This document shows positions 22,549 to 29,788 of a DNA stretch of 64,000 nucleotides, piece after piece. The stretch's first letter is position 1; every line of letters begins with the position of its first letter. The position numbers and the translations under genes are program-made. The notes beneath the pieces are model-generated. The model saw only the letters and a list, made by a program, of their open reading frames with translations. It did not search any database and was not told the origin of the DNA. The stretch spans positions 1 to 64,000 of IMG/VR virus record IMGVR_UViG_3300044678_003030. One strand, written 5' to 3'. This DNA is from a virus.

Positions 22549-22815
22549 CTACTCGCCGACGACGCCGAGGACCTCATCGGCCTGGAAGATGACCAGGGTC
22601 TCCTCATCGACCTTGATCTCCAGGCCACCGTAACGGGGCACGAGCACGGTGTCGCCGACGCTCAGGTCCTTCACGTCGCGGCCGATGTTGACGACGTGAG
22701 CCTCCACGCTTCCGTTCTCCTCGACGGTCTCGGGGATGTAGAGCCCCCCGGGGGTCTGGGTCTGCTTGGGGGCGCGGCGGATGAGAACGCGATTGCCAGT
22801 GGGTCGGATGTTCAT
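22549..22815 (-). CDS. groES: Co-chaperonin GroES-like, 88 aa
   Basis: Begins MNIRPTGNRVLIRRA, with the mobile-loop region (KQTQTPGGLYIP), the VGDTVLVPRYGG strand and LVIFQADEVLGVVGE end typical of the 10-kDa chaperonin cap. It would pair with the host GroEL, as T4 gp31 does for capsid folding; no GroEL gene is in the window. A TACGGT sits 7 nt before the ATG without Shine-Dalgarno, so its mRNA is probably leaderless. Confidence 0.92.
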   Translation of the reverse strand: MNIRPTGNRVLIRRAPKQTQTPGGLYIPETVEENGSVEAHVVNIGRDVKDLSVGDTVLVPRYGGLEIKVDEETLVIFQADEVLGVVGE

Positions 22816-22822
22816 GACGCCG

Positions 22823-22828
22823 ACCGTA
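22823..22828 (-). promoter_or_regulatory. Leaderless-type -10 element TACGGT
   Basis: Seven bases before the groES ATG. Confidence 0.6.
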
Positions 22829-22837
22829 CACCAGCCG

Positions 22838-23515
22838 CTAGAACGCGTCCATGATCTGCTTGCGGTGGTCGTAGACCTCCCGTGCGCCCATGCCGAGCAA
22901 GCCCAGGAGCCCTGTGCGGGCCATGCCCTTGTGGTACTCACCCTGGTTGCCGTCTGAGATCGTGTCAGCCATGACCGTGTAGGGGCCGTGGAACTCTTTC
23001 TTCGCCTCGTCCAACACACGAGTCTTGGCGTAGGCGTCTGCATGCCGCTCAGCGATGAGGGGGAGGCCGTTCCAGAGCGTGCCGCCTACGACGCTCGCGG
23101 CGCGAGCAGCGCGCGATGGCGCCAGGGTTCCACCGAGCAGCGAGATAAGCGTCGGGAGAGGCGACTGCGTGGGGTTCCCGAGTTGGCTGGGAAGGCCCTG
23201 GGTGTGCCGTAGCACGCGGTGCTTTTGTAGGTTCGCGTGCCCGTGCTCATGGGCTACGACGTGTGCAGTGATGGCAGGGTGACGCGCCCAGCTCTTGTTG
23301 TTCGACGAGACGACGACATGATCGTCGCCTCTGTCGTAGAAGCCGCCGATTCTGTTGTCTGGGATGTGAGCTTGACGGGTCAGTACGCGCCCGGTGCGGA
23401 CGAGTTCGTCGACGATACGCTTGGTTTCGTCACCGAGCGGTGACCCGTCTGAGGCGTACTCAAACGGTTCCGTCTTCTTCATCCAGTCAGGGCGTAGATC
23501 GATGACGCGTGCCAC
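22838..23515 (-). CDS. M48-like zinc metallopeptidase, 225 aa
   Basis: HEHGH at residues 89-93 is the zinc-binding HExxH, and ERHAD (E156) is a good third ligand with the E-x-x-A-D pattern of M48 peptidases. Between them lies a hydrophobic glycine-rich stretch (LPTLISLLGGTLAPSRAARA) that may insert in a membrane. The gene at 29789 has the same order. GTG start with TACGCT 7 nt upstream. The substrate may be a host envelope or a virion protein. Confidence 0.75.
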   Translation of the reverse strand: MARVIDLRPDWMKKTEPFEYASDGSPLGDETKRIVDELVRTGRVLTRQAHIPDNRIGGFYDRGDDHVVVSSNNKSWARHPAITAHVVAHEHGHANLQKHRVLRHTQGLPSQLGNPTQSPLPTLISLLGGTLAPSRAARAASVVGGTLWNGLPLIAERHADAYAKTRVLDEAKKEFHGPYTVMADTISDGNQGEYHKGMARTGLLGLLGMGAREVYDHRKQIMDAF

Positions 23516-23522
23516 GCTGAGA

Positions 23523-23528
23523 AGCGTA
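23523..23528 (-). promoter_or_regulatory. Leaderless-type -10 element TACGCT
   Basis: Seven bases before the GTG at 23515. Confidence 0.6.
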
Positions 23529-23536
23529 GCGGAAGA

Positions 23537-24298
23537 TCAGTAGGTGACTTCGAGGCCGGCGGTCAGGTCGGCGGTGGTCGCGCTCCACCCCGAGCCGGTC
23601 TTGATGCGAACGTCGAGGACGTCCCCAGACATGAAGGAGAGGGCGTAGTCGGAGTAGGCGATCTGGTTGCGCGCGACGTCAGTCAGCGTGACCTCCGAGC
23701 CTTCCACCAGCGTGCCGTTCTTGTACACGGCGGCGATCAGGCCCGAACCAGCAGCGGCGGTGCTCAGCCCCACGGAGAGACCAGAGATGAAGCCGGGACG
23801 CAGCGCCACCCACCCGTGAACGATGGCAGAGGCGCCACCCCACCCGAGCTGCACAGCCGTCGCGCTGGGCGGAGACGCGTTGTCACCGGGCGCGACGTTC
23901 GCCAGCCCGTACTGGAGCACCTTGCGCGAGGGCATGAGAGGCTCACGGAAGACGAGGTCGTGGGTACCCACGACATCGGCGCCGGCGTTGCTCGTGCAGA
24001 TGAACACCTTGTCGGCCGAAGAGCCCTCTTCAACGACCACCTGGATGCCACGCGCCTGGGCGCCGACCGGCAAGGCGTTCGACCGAGTCGCCGGGACAGA
24101 GGCTCCGTTGAAGACGTAGAGCCCATCCTGGGTAGACGGGCTCTGGTTCACCGCGAGGAACTCCTCACCGTTGGCCATCGTCACGCCGTCGATCGTGGCG
24201 CCAGGAGAGGCGATGGTGACAGCGCCGTAGGACGCGACGCGCGCACGGAGGTCAGAGGGACGGGCAGGACTCGTCGAGTAGAGCTTGTAGAGCGGCAT
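23537..24298 (-). CDS. Tail-fibre-type virion protein, 253 aa
   Basis: Residues about 20-100 contain the widespread phage fibre segment: VASYGAVTIASPGATIDGVT, then NGEEFLAVNQ, DGLYVF and a later VVVEEGSSADKVFIC, corresponding to the known ATxxN...DGV...G..VLVKNQ...NGIYV pattern. The C-terminal half is beta-rich and may be a receptor-binding or trimerising domain. An AAGGAG site lies upstream, with TAGACT further up, so it has a short leader. Confidence 0.75.
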   Translation of the reverse strand: MPLYKLYSTSPARPSDLRARVASYGAVTIASPGATIDGVTMANGEEFLAVNQSPSTQDGLYVFNGASVPATRSNALPVGAQARGIQVVVEEGSSADKVFICTSNAGADVVGTHDLVFREPLMPSRKVLQYGLANVAPGDNASPPSATAVQLGWGGASAIVHGWVALRPGFISGLSVGLSTAAAGSGLIAAVYKNGTLVEGSEVTLTDVARNQIAYSDYALSFMSGDVLDVRIKTGSGWSATTADLTAGLEVTY

Positions 24299-24335
24299 CT
24301 TCGGTGGTTACTCCTTGAGCTCGAAGTCTAGGAGT

Positions 24336-24348
24336 TTCACTGGGTGAA
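24336..24348. repeat. TTCAC-N3-GTGAA palindrome (centre TGG)
   Basis: Intergenic, 5 bp upstream of a TAGACT hexamer for the leftward tail-fibre-type gene. Confidence 0.9.
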
Positions 24349-25092
24349 CTACTGGACTGAAGACGTCGGGATGACGACGCTTGGAACCACCAAGGCGACG
24401 ATGCTCACGTTCCCTTGGTAGACGACAACCACGGGCACCTCGTTCACGTTGTTCCAGCTACGGAGGATTGACACCAGCTTCGGCACGGGAGGGTCCGCCA
24501 TGATGATCAGCGGCTCAGGCATCTTCTCGATCCGGCGACAGACGGGGTCCATGTGGCGGATCAAGATGTTCCGTGGGAGAACCCCTGATGCGATGGGTAG
24601 CTGGTTGGACGTTCGGCAGTGCCGAACGAAGTCGTCTCCGACGAGCTCCTGAAACTTGGACGGGCAGAGCTCGTCGGTCACGTCGACGATGAAACCGGCG
24701 ATCGCGAGCGGCGCTAGGCCCTCATCGACGATCAGCTCGTTCCTGCTCGTGAGCACCATCTTCTTGTGCTGCTCGACGAGCTCGGCCCGGTTCGGCATGA
24801 CCTGGATCGTGGTCTTGCGTGACTTCGGGGCTGCGCTTCGCACCGCTTCCGAGGTGCGCTCGAAGAGGCACTCTTCGGGGTGTTCGTCGTCGGGGCCGAT
24901 GAAGCGGATGTCGATCGGGAAAGAGAACCGCTCCGCGAGGCGCTTGCGCACCTTGGACGGTGCGTTCTGGTCTGCCACGACGAACACGTAGCGCCCATAG
25001 GTAGTCGCTGTCTCCGCGTCGCGGTAGATGGCGAGCACTGCTGGGTGTGATTCGAACGCTGTGACTAGGTCACTGCTAGAGAACTCTGTCAC
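24349..25092 (-). CDS. Hypothetical protein, 247 aa
   Basis: Not recognised. N-terminal domain with ATTYGRYVFVVADQNAPSKV and a following helix; the C-terminus is very rich in valine (PVVVVYQGNVSIVALVVPSV), suggesting a buried beta-sheet. Overlaps the upstream helical gene as ATGA. Confidence 0.65.
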   Translation of the reverse strand: MTEFSSSDLVTAFESHPAVLAIYRDAETATTYGRYVFVVADQNAPSKVRKRLAERFSFPIDIRFIGPDDEHPEECLFERTSEAVRSAAPKSRKTTIQVMPNRAELVEQHKKMVLTSRNELIVDEGLAPLAIAGFIVDVTDELCPSKFQELVGDDFVRHCRTSNQLPIASGVLPRNILIRHMDPVCRRIEKMPEPLIIMADPPVPKLVSILRSWNNVNEVPVVVVYQGNVSIVALVVPSVVIPTSSVQ

Positions 25093-25292
25093 GGCTCTTC
25101 GCCTCCTTCAGTCACGGTTTTGAGATGTTCGTCAAGCGCTTTCAGCGCGGCTTCGCATGGTTCTAGCAGCTCATTGATCTTGGCGGTGCGGTAGACGTCC
25201 TTGAGATGTAGCCGCACACGGGCTACGCGCATCCGCGCCGTCTCCACTTCCTTCCGTGCATCATCACACAGCGTCTGTTCTCGCGTCCACAT
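25089..25292 (-). CDS. Small helical protein, 67 aa
   Basis: Starts MWTREQTLCDDARKEVETAR; a helical hairpin of coiled-coil type. Unrecognised. Divergent from the lipoprotein gene at 25342. Confidence 0.55.
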   Translation of the reverse strand: MWTREQTLCDDARKEVETARMRVARVRLHLKDVYRTAKINELLEPCEAALKALDEHLKTVTEGGEEP

Positions 25293-25341
25293 GGTCAAAC
25301 ATCAACACGCCGGCTACTTTCTCACAACGAAAGGCACTCAC

Positions 25342-25956
25342 ATGAACCAGACTTCTCGCATGCGCCTCATCAACGCCTTGTTCATTCTCCTCCTCGCGCT
25401 CCTCGGGTGTGGCTCGCCTGACCAACACGCGCCGAACACCTACGGCACCGTGCACGTCTGGATCTCTGCCTCCTGGCTCCCGATCGATCGGCCTCGGATC
25501 ATCGAGCAGCTCGCGAATCTCAGCCGTCTCGGGCCGACGTTCGTCGTCGACGACGCGCCCTACTACGCAGACGTCCTGATCTACCCGTTCAACTCGGATG
25601 ACTGCAAGCGGACCGGCGCCGGCCGTTGGTGGGTCAGCACCCGGAGCATCGAGGTGGACCCTGTCTGCACGCAGGGTGACACCGCTTTCCGTACGGCCAT
25701 CGGGCACGAGATCGGTCACGTGCTCGGCATGCGACACATCTGTACGTACCCGCAGGAGACCGCAGACTGTTCGCCCGTGGGTTTCGGCCGCGCGATGATG
25801 AACCCGACGCTCACCGAAGGTGACGACCCGCTCTCGCCGGTCCCGTTCACGGACCGACCGACGGAGCTTGACTTGCTGGAGTTCCGGCGCGTGTTCCGCG
25901 TCCGTCACCCGGTCGATGCCGGGTCCGTGTCCGACGCCACGGCGCCCACGGGATGA
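25342..25956 (+). CDS. Metzincin-type metalloprotease lipoprotein, 204 aa
   Basis: An N-terminal signal ending in the lipobox LLGC (C23) predicts a lipoprotein exported by the host and anchored in the envelope. The extended zinc motif HEIGHVLGMRH at residues 122-132 gives three histidine ligands and the catalytic glutamate, and AMMNP about 25 residues later is a plausible Met-turn, both marks of metzincins. Made in an infected or lysogenic cell, it could modify the host surface, digest competing structures or protect the cell; none of this is proven. AAAGG ribosome site. Confidence 0.8.
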   Translation: MNQTSRMRLINALFILLLALLGCGSPDQHAPNTYGTVHVWISASWLPIDRPRIIEQLANLSRLGPTFVVDDAPYYADVLIYPFNSDDCKRTGAGRWWVSTRSIEVDPVCTQGDTAFRTAIGHEIGHVLGMRHICTYPQETADCSPVGFGRAMMNPTLTEGDDPLSPVPFTDRPTELDLLEFRRVFRVRHPVDAGSVSDATAPTG

Positions 25957-26522
25957 CTTTCACGCCGTGAACTGGGCAGTGGAGTGAGGTCGGAGGGGAT
26001 CGGGTGCCACTCCCCTTCGGCGTCTTTCTGCTGGAACAGCGGGCCCCCCGAGGTCTGGACCGTGCGGACGGCCATGTACTGGATCGCCCAGGACAAACCC
26101 CCAGGGAGGTCTCCCAGTCGGCGTTCGCACTCCTGAAGCAGCCCCGCGTCTTCTCGCGCGATGCCGATCACGTAGATGCCTTCGGGCAGGGCGAGCACCT
26201 CGTCGTAGACACGGGCCCCGGCCAACGCCTTGACCGGGTCGTCTTCGAAGTGGCCGTGCGTCTTGAAGCCCACCTCGACCTCGCGCGTTTCGTCGGAGGC
26301 CGCGTGAAAGACCCCGATGAAGTCAGGGCGCAGGGCGCCCAGTCGGTTGGCGATGAAGGCGTCGACGCGATCCCAGACGATCGTGTGCTGGCATGCCATC
26401 GTGCTCACGGGCAGCACCGTGTCAACTCCTTGCACCGGGCTGTCTGCGAAGACGACGAGGTCGTGATCGATGCGGCCGACACGCCGCACGTTCTTCTGCT
26501 TGATGATCGCTTGGATGTCCAT
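25905..26522 (-). CDS. Hypothetical protein, 205 aa
   Basis: Not recognised. Residues 20-150 are alpha/beta (IDHDLVVFADSPVQGVDTVL, later GIYVIGIAREDAG). It runs through the palindrome at 25959-25971 and overlaps the end of the convergent lipoprotein gene by 52 bp. Leaderless-type TAGCGT 8 nt before the ATG. Confidence 0.6.
   Translation of the reverse strand: MDIQAIIKQKNVRRVGRIDHDLVVFADSPVQGVDTVLPVSTMACQHTIVWDRVDAFIANRLGALRPDFIGVFHAASDETREVEVGFKTHGHFEDDPVKALAGARVYDEVLALPEGIYVIGIAREDAGLLQECERRLGDLPGGLSWAIQYMAVRTVQTSGGPLFQQKDAEGEWHPIPSDLTPLPSSRRESHPVGAVASDTDPASTG
25959..25971. repeat. TTCAC-N3-GTGAA palindrome (centre GCC)
   Basis: Just after the lipoprotein stop, inside the end of the convergent gene. 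Confidence 0.9.
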
Positions 26523-26530
26523 GGCATGGG

Positions 26531-26536
26531 ACGCTA
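26531..26536 (-). promoter_or_regulatory. Leaderless-type -10 element TAGCGT
   Basis: Eight bases before the ATG at 26522; lies back to back with the rightward element at 26547. Confidence 0.55.
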
Positions 26537-26546
26537 CCTCAAGGGC

Positions 26547-26552
26547 TATCCT
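26547..26552 (+). promoter_or_regulatory. Leaderless-type -10 element TATCCT
   Basis: Seven bases before the ATG at 26560; supports that start over the upstream in-frame ATG at 26521. Confidence 0.55.
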
Positions 26553-26559
26553 TCTGTCG

Positions 26560-27054
26560 ATGCTCGGCGTACGCGTCGAATGGGTGCCCCCCTCTGGTCT
26601 CTTCTCCCAGGTCCTCTACCGAGGGGACGACGTCCTCGCTTACCTCTCTTCCGACGCGAACGTTTACGACGACGCAGGCGGGGAGGACGCGAGCGTCTAT
26701 CGGGTCAAGGGGTTCGACCAGGAGGGGTCGCTCCTTCACGACACGGGGCCGTTCCAGATGCCAGTCAATCGGGCGGCGATGTTGCGTGCGCGCACTCGTC
26801 TCGACCACGACACCGGCGCTGTGGACGCGCTCCGCTACGTCGAAGCAGGAGGCCAAGGGATCGCAGCTCTTGAAATCCGCGTGTATACGGAGGTGGACTG
26901 GCTGCAAGGTCGACGAGAATCCCCCATCGCGCTGAGTCAGACAGGATCTGACGGGAGGTGGCTATGGCCTGTGTTCGTTGAGCCTGGGTTTACGTACGTG
27001 CTACACGTACAGAAGAACGGTCGGGGGCCCGTCACCAACAGCGTGACGCTCTAA
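26560..27054 (+). CDS. Probable virion protein with a carboxypeptidase-regulatory-like end, 164 aa
   Basis: Beta-rich throughout. The C-terminal IALSQTGSDGRWLWPVFVEP then TYVLHVQKNG follows the pattern of Ig-like CarboxypepD-reg domains (TDxxGxF...G-Y-L-V), which are common decoration or adhesion modules in phage structural proteins. The start is set by the leaderless promoter. It is the first of several rightward structural-looking genes. Confidence 0.55.
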   Translation: MLGVRVEWVPPSGLFSQVLYRGDDVLAYLSSDANVYDDAGGEDASVYRVKGFDQEGSLLHDTGPFQMPVNRAAMLRARTRLDHDTGAVDALRYVEAGGQGIAALEIRVYTEVDWLQGRRESPIALSQTGSDGRWLWPVFVEPGFTYVLHVQKNGRGPVTNSVTL

Positions 27055-27077
27055 GACCCAGAATCCTCTTCCTTCCT

Positions 27078-27083
27078 TACGCT
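27078..27083 (+). promoter_or_regulatory. Leaderless-type -10 element TACGCT
   Basis: Six bases before the ATG at 27090. Confidence 0.6.
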
Positions 27084-27089
27084 TAGGCC

Positions 27090-27842
27090 ATGCTCAAGCA
27101 TGACCTCGCTGCAATCAACGTCCTTCAGCAGAAGCTGTCCGGCACTGGCGTCTTCAACGGCGCCGAGGTCGGGCGCGCTGCGCGTACTTTCGGGTCTGGC
27201 GGGTCTGCGGTTGTGTTCAAGGCGCGCGGCCTCGGGGCGGACGGCAACGCCATCAAGGTCGCGCTGATCGACCCGGTGCGCACGAACCCCTCCACGCGCG
27301 TTCGTCTGGAGGGCGACACCCACAAGGTCTACCTGCGGCATGACGGCTCGGCAGTGGCTGCCACCGCCGATGAGGTGGCCCTGGTCGTCAACAACCTCGA
27401 CTTGCCGTTCTACGTAGCGAACGGGGGCAGTGGAACCGTGGCGGCGGCTTCGGTCCAGAACCTCACGGGTGGTCTTGACCCTGTCGTTCGGCATTCCTCT
27501 CAGTTCCGGCTCAACGCCGCGACGAATGCACACGGCGGGCTCTTCTACTTCGACCAGGAGGAGCCGGTCAGGATCATCGCGGTGGCCGGTCGTTTCACGC
27601 TCGGTGGTGACACGGCCGTGAAGGTCGAGTCTGTCCCCCTCACGGCAGGTCTCGCTGCGATCGAGGAGGAGGCGACGACGCTTCACTCTGTGACGATCGC
27701 GCAGGCGGTCGCGAACTTCCGCTACGACGAGGAGTTCGTGATTCACCGTGACGAGGCGCTGCGCGTCACGATCAGCGCGCCCGGTGTCGTTCGTGTGTTC
27801 TTCCACCGCGTGCCGCGCGACACAACCATCGGCGTATTCTGA
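27090..27842 (+). CDS. Virion-type beta protein, 250 aa (paralogue of 28510)
   Basis: Residues about 40-120 hold a module (FKARGLGADGNAIKVALIDP, a strand pair, then ATADEVALVVNN) also present in the gene at 28510 and twice in the 42212-43399 protein. It resembles Ig-like modules seen in phage neck, fibre and decoration proteins. The C-terminal half is beta-rich (LFYFDQEEPVRIIAVAGRF), shared with the paralogue (FFYFGNLDHSVIISG). Confidence 0.6.
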   Translation: MLKHDLAAINVLQQKLSGTGVFNGAEVGRAARTFGSGGSAVVFKARGLGADGNAIKVALIDPVRTNPSTRVRLEGDTHKVYLRHDGSAVAATADEVALVVNNLDLPFYVANGGSGTVAAASVQNLTGGLDPVVRHSSQFRLNAATNAHGGLFYFDQEEPVRIIAVAGRFTLGGDTAVKVESVPLTAGLAAIEEEATTLHSVTIAQAVANFRYDEEFVIHRDEALRVTISAPGVVRVFFHRVPRDTTIGVF

Positions 27843-27845
27843 CGC

Positions 27846-27858
27846 TTCACTGGGTGAA
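27846..27858. repeat. TTCAC-N3-GTGAA palindrome (centre TGG)
   Basis: Intergenic, two bases upstream of the TAGGAT element. Confidence 0.9.
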
Positions 27859-27860
27859 AC

Positions 27861-27866
27861 TAGGAT
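27861..27866 (+). promoter_or_regulatory. Leaderless-type -10 element TAGGAT
   Basis: Seven bases before the ATG at 27874; a palindrome ends 2 bp upstream of the hexamer, so a bound protein would block it. Confidence 0.6.
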
Positions 27867-27873
27867 TCGTCAC

Positions 27874-28314
27874 ATGCAGATCACCTGGGAGAGCATCGCG
27901 CTCGTTGTGGGCGTGTTCGGTGGCCCGACCCTTTTTCTTGCTACCTTCGGGAAGGGCTTCTTTGTCGAGTACGTAGCGCCACGTGTCAAAATCGAGATTC
28001 AAAACTTTCTCAAGAGCACAGACTTTCTTGACGCTGAGAAGATCGCGGTCAAGAGGTGCATCGAGGAAGAGACACGACGCTCAGACGGCGTAATTGGTGC
28101 TGAGATCGAGAAGCGGATCACGCAGGTGTCTACGGATCACAACAATCGACTGGAGCGAGCGCTCGTCGACATCAACCGCAGCATCTCGGACAACGTCCGT
28201 GCGATTGAAGGCATCTCGAACAAGCAAGACTCGTGGGGTCACGAGATCGACAAGGTGAGCGGCGGGATTGACGTGCTGCTGAAGCTCAACGGCGTGAAGG
28301 CAGATCAAGACTGA
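27874..28314 (+). CDS. Membrane-anchored coiled-coil protein, 146 aa
   Basis: N-terminal span (SIALVVGVFGGPTLFLATFG) then a long helical region (from KIEIQNFLKSTDFLD to the end). This is the shape of phage spanin-like or lysis-accessory proteins, but no partner is obvious except the small convergent membrane gene that follows. Confidence 0.6.
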   Translation: MQITWESIALVVGVFGGPTLFLATFGKGFFVEYVAPRVKIEIQNFLKSTDFLDAEKIAVKRCIEEETRRSDGVIGAEIEKRITQVSTDHNNRLERALVDINRSISDNVRAIEGISNKQDSWGHEIDKVSGGIDVLLKLNGVKADQD

Positions 28315-28495
28315 TCACGTCTCGCGCGACTCCCGCGTCCCACATACGGATCGCAGGGTGGACCTCGCTGTGAGTGTTCACCTCGGGGACTACGCGTGCG
28401 CACGTGTGCCCGAACAGTTGTGCCAGGATCAGACTGAGCACAAAACCGAGTAGAGCCTGCGTTGCAGGCCCGCCAGGAGGCCGGGGCATGGTCAT
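28286..28495 (-). CDS. Small membrane protein, 69 aa
   Basis: One span (ALLGFVLSLILAQLFGHTCA) and a short polar tail. The start at ATG 28495 is supported by TACCGT 6 nt upstream. Converges with and overlaps the previous gene by 29 bp. Unrecognised. Confidence 0.5.
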   Translation of the reverse strand: MTMPRPPGGPATQALLGFVLSLILAQLFGHTCARVVPEVNTHSEVHPAIRMWDAGVARDVISLDLPSRR

Positions 28496-28500
28496 ACACT
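28495..28500 (+). promoter_or_regulatory. Possible -10 element TACACT (9 nt from start)
   Basis: Rightward element for the ATG at 28510. It begins on the last base of the leftward ATG, so the two divergent starts share the same few bases. Confidence 0.4.
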
Positions 28501-28501
28501 A

Positions 28502-28507
28502 ACGGTA
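28502..28507 (-). promoter_or_regulatory. Leaderless-type -10 element TACCGT
   Basis: Six bases before the ATG at 28495. Confidence 0.5.
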
Positions 28508-28509
28508 GG

Positions 28510-29274
28510 ATGTACCCCGTCGCCCTTGGTGTTCCTTTCGTGGTTCAGGAGAAGACGCTCGACGCCAATTTCACGGGCGCTGTCGAGTACGCCAGGGCCA
28601 AGTGCACCATCGGCCCAGGAGGCTCACAGATTCGCGCGAGCGCCAAGATTCTCGGGGCCGGCCCCAACGGTTACCGGCTCTCGCTGATCAACACAGGTGT
28701 CACGACCGCAACGACTACGGTGACGCAGGTCGGCGCGGACTTCGAGGTGCGCCTTCGGCGTAGCTCGACGGTCGTGCTGGCAACGCCTCAAGAGGTGGCT
28801 GGCGTAATCAATGCCGCCAACCTGCCGATTCGTTGTGCGTGGAGCGGCACATCGCCGATGACGCAGGCGCTCCTCCAAGCGTTCACAGGTGGAGCCGACC
28901 CGACGCGGCGGGACCCGACGGGGACGCGCTTCGAGTGGGACCGAGCGACGACGCAGCTCGGGGGCTTCTTTTATTTTGGCAACCTTGACCACTCCGTGAT
29001 CATCTCCGGGATCGAGCTCGCCTTCACCGGTCTCAGCGTTTCACCGATTCCGTTTTCAGTTGAGCGGGTGAACCTGGACGACGGCCTCGAACCTGTCTCC
29101 GCGAGCGCCATGCCGATTCTCGTTGGCGAGGTGAGCTCTGCGCTCCCTACGTTCGCGGTCAACGGGATCGATGGGATCATCCTGCCTCCGTATCAGGCGC
29201 TCCTCGTGAAGTGTGCTGCGCTGGGGCGATGCTACATCACTGCGCAGCGCCTCATGCGCCACCCCTACGCCTGA
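28510..29274 (+). CDS. Virion-type beta protein, 254 aa (paralogue of 27090)
   Basis: Shares with 27090-27842 the module (ASAKILGAGPNGYRLSLINT, then TPQEVAGVINAANLP) and the GGFFYFGNLDHSVIISG strand pair. Probably a head decoration, neck or fibre component. It ends eight residues after a tyrosine-threonine-rich strand, and a palindrome follows 4 bp after the stop. Confidence 0.6.
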   Translation: MYPVALGVPFVVQEKTLDANFTGAVEYARAKCTIGPGGSQIRASAKILGAGPNGYRLSLINTGVTTATTTVTQVGADFEVRLRRSSTVVLATPQEVAGVINAANLPIRCAWSGTSPMTQALLQAFTGGADPTRRDPTGTRFEWDRATTQLGGFFYFGNLDHSVIISGIELAFTGLSVSPIPFSVERVNLDDGLEPVSASAMPILVGEVSSALPTFAVNGIDGIILPPYQALLVKCAALGRCYITAQRLMRHPYA

Positions 29275-29277
29275 TCT

Positions 29278-29290
29278 TTCACGGAGTGAA
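29278..29290. repeat. TTCAC-N3-GTGAA palindrome (centre GGA)
   Basis: Intergenic; GGAGTGAA serves as ribosome site for the 29297 gene. Confidence 0.9.
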
Positions 29291-29296
29291 ACGCCG

Positions 29297-29785
29297 ATGC
29301 CCGTCACAGTCCCTACGACCAAGACGCGTCTGCCGCTGCGAGAGCAAGTCCGCATGTTCCTCCGTGACGTGCCGGGGCGCATCCCAGGTTCGGCGAGCGA
29401 GAACATCCTGCTCGACGACGTCGAGTTCTCGGACCCTGAGCTCGACTTCGCCAAGGAGCTAGCGGTCTCGCGGTTCAACTCGGCCAACCCACCGATTCGG
29501 CCGCACACCGCTGAGTCGATCCCCCTCGACATCCTGCTGCTCGGGATCTCTGGCTTCCTGATGAACGCCGAGAGCTTTCGCCAGCTCCGCAATCAGGTGT
29601 CGGCGTCTGACGGCGAGGTCCCGCTCGGGATCGACGACAAGCACGCAGCCTACGTTCAGCTCAGGAAGTTCCTGCTGGATGAGTTCGACACGCGCCTGAC
29701 CGCGTACAAGGTGCAGAAGAACATGGCAGCGTGCTGGGGCGGCGTGAACTCAGGCTACTCGTACCGTCTCTACCGAAGGGAGTGA
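29297..29785 (+). CDS. Hypothetical protein, 162 aa
   Basis: Not recognised; soluble, helical, no cysteine pairs. The ribosome site GGAGTGAA is formed by the right side of the palindrome at 29278-29290. It lies directly before the metallopeptidase gene, suggesting co-expression. Confidence 0.65.
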   Translation: MPVTVPTTKTRLPLREQVRMFLRDVPGRIPGSASENILLDDVEFSDPELDFAKELAVSRFNSANPPIRPHTAESIPLDILLLGISGFLMNAESFRQLRNQVSASDGEVPLGIDDKHAAYVQLRKFLLDEFDTRLTAYKVQKNMAACWGGVNSGYSYRLYRRE

Positions 29786-29788
29786 CAA

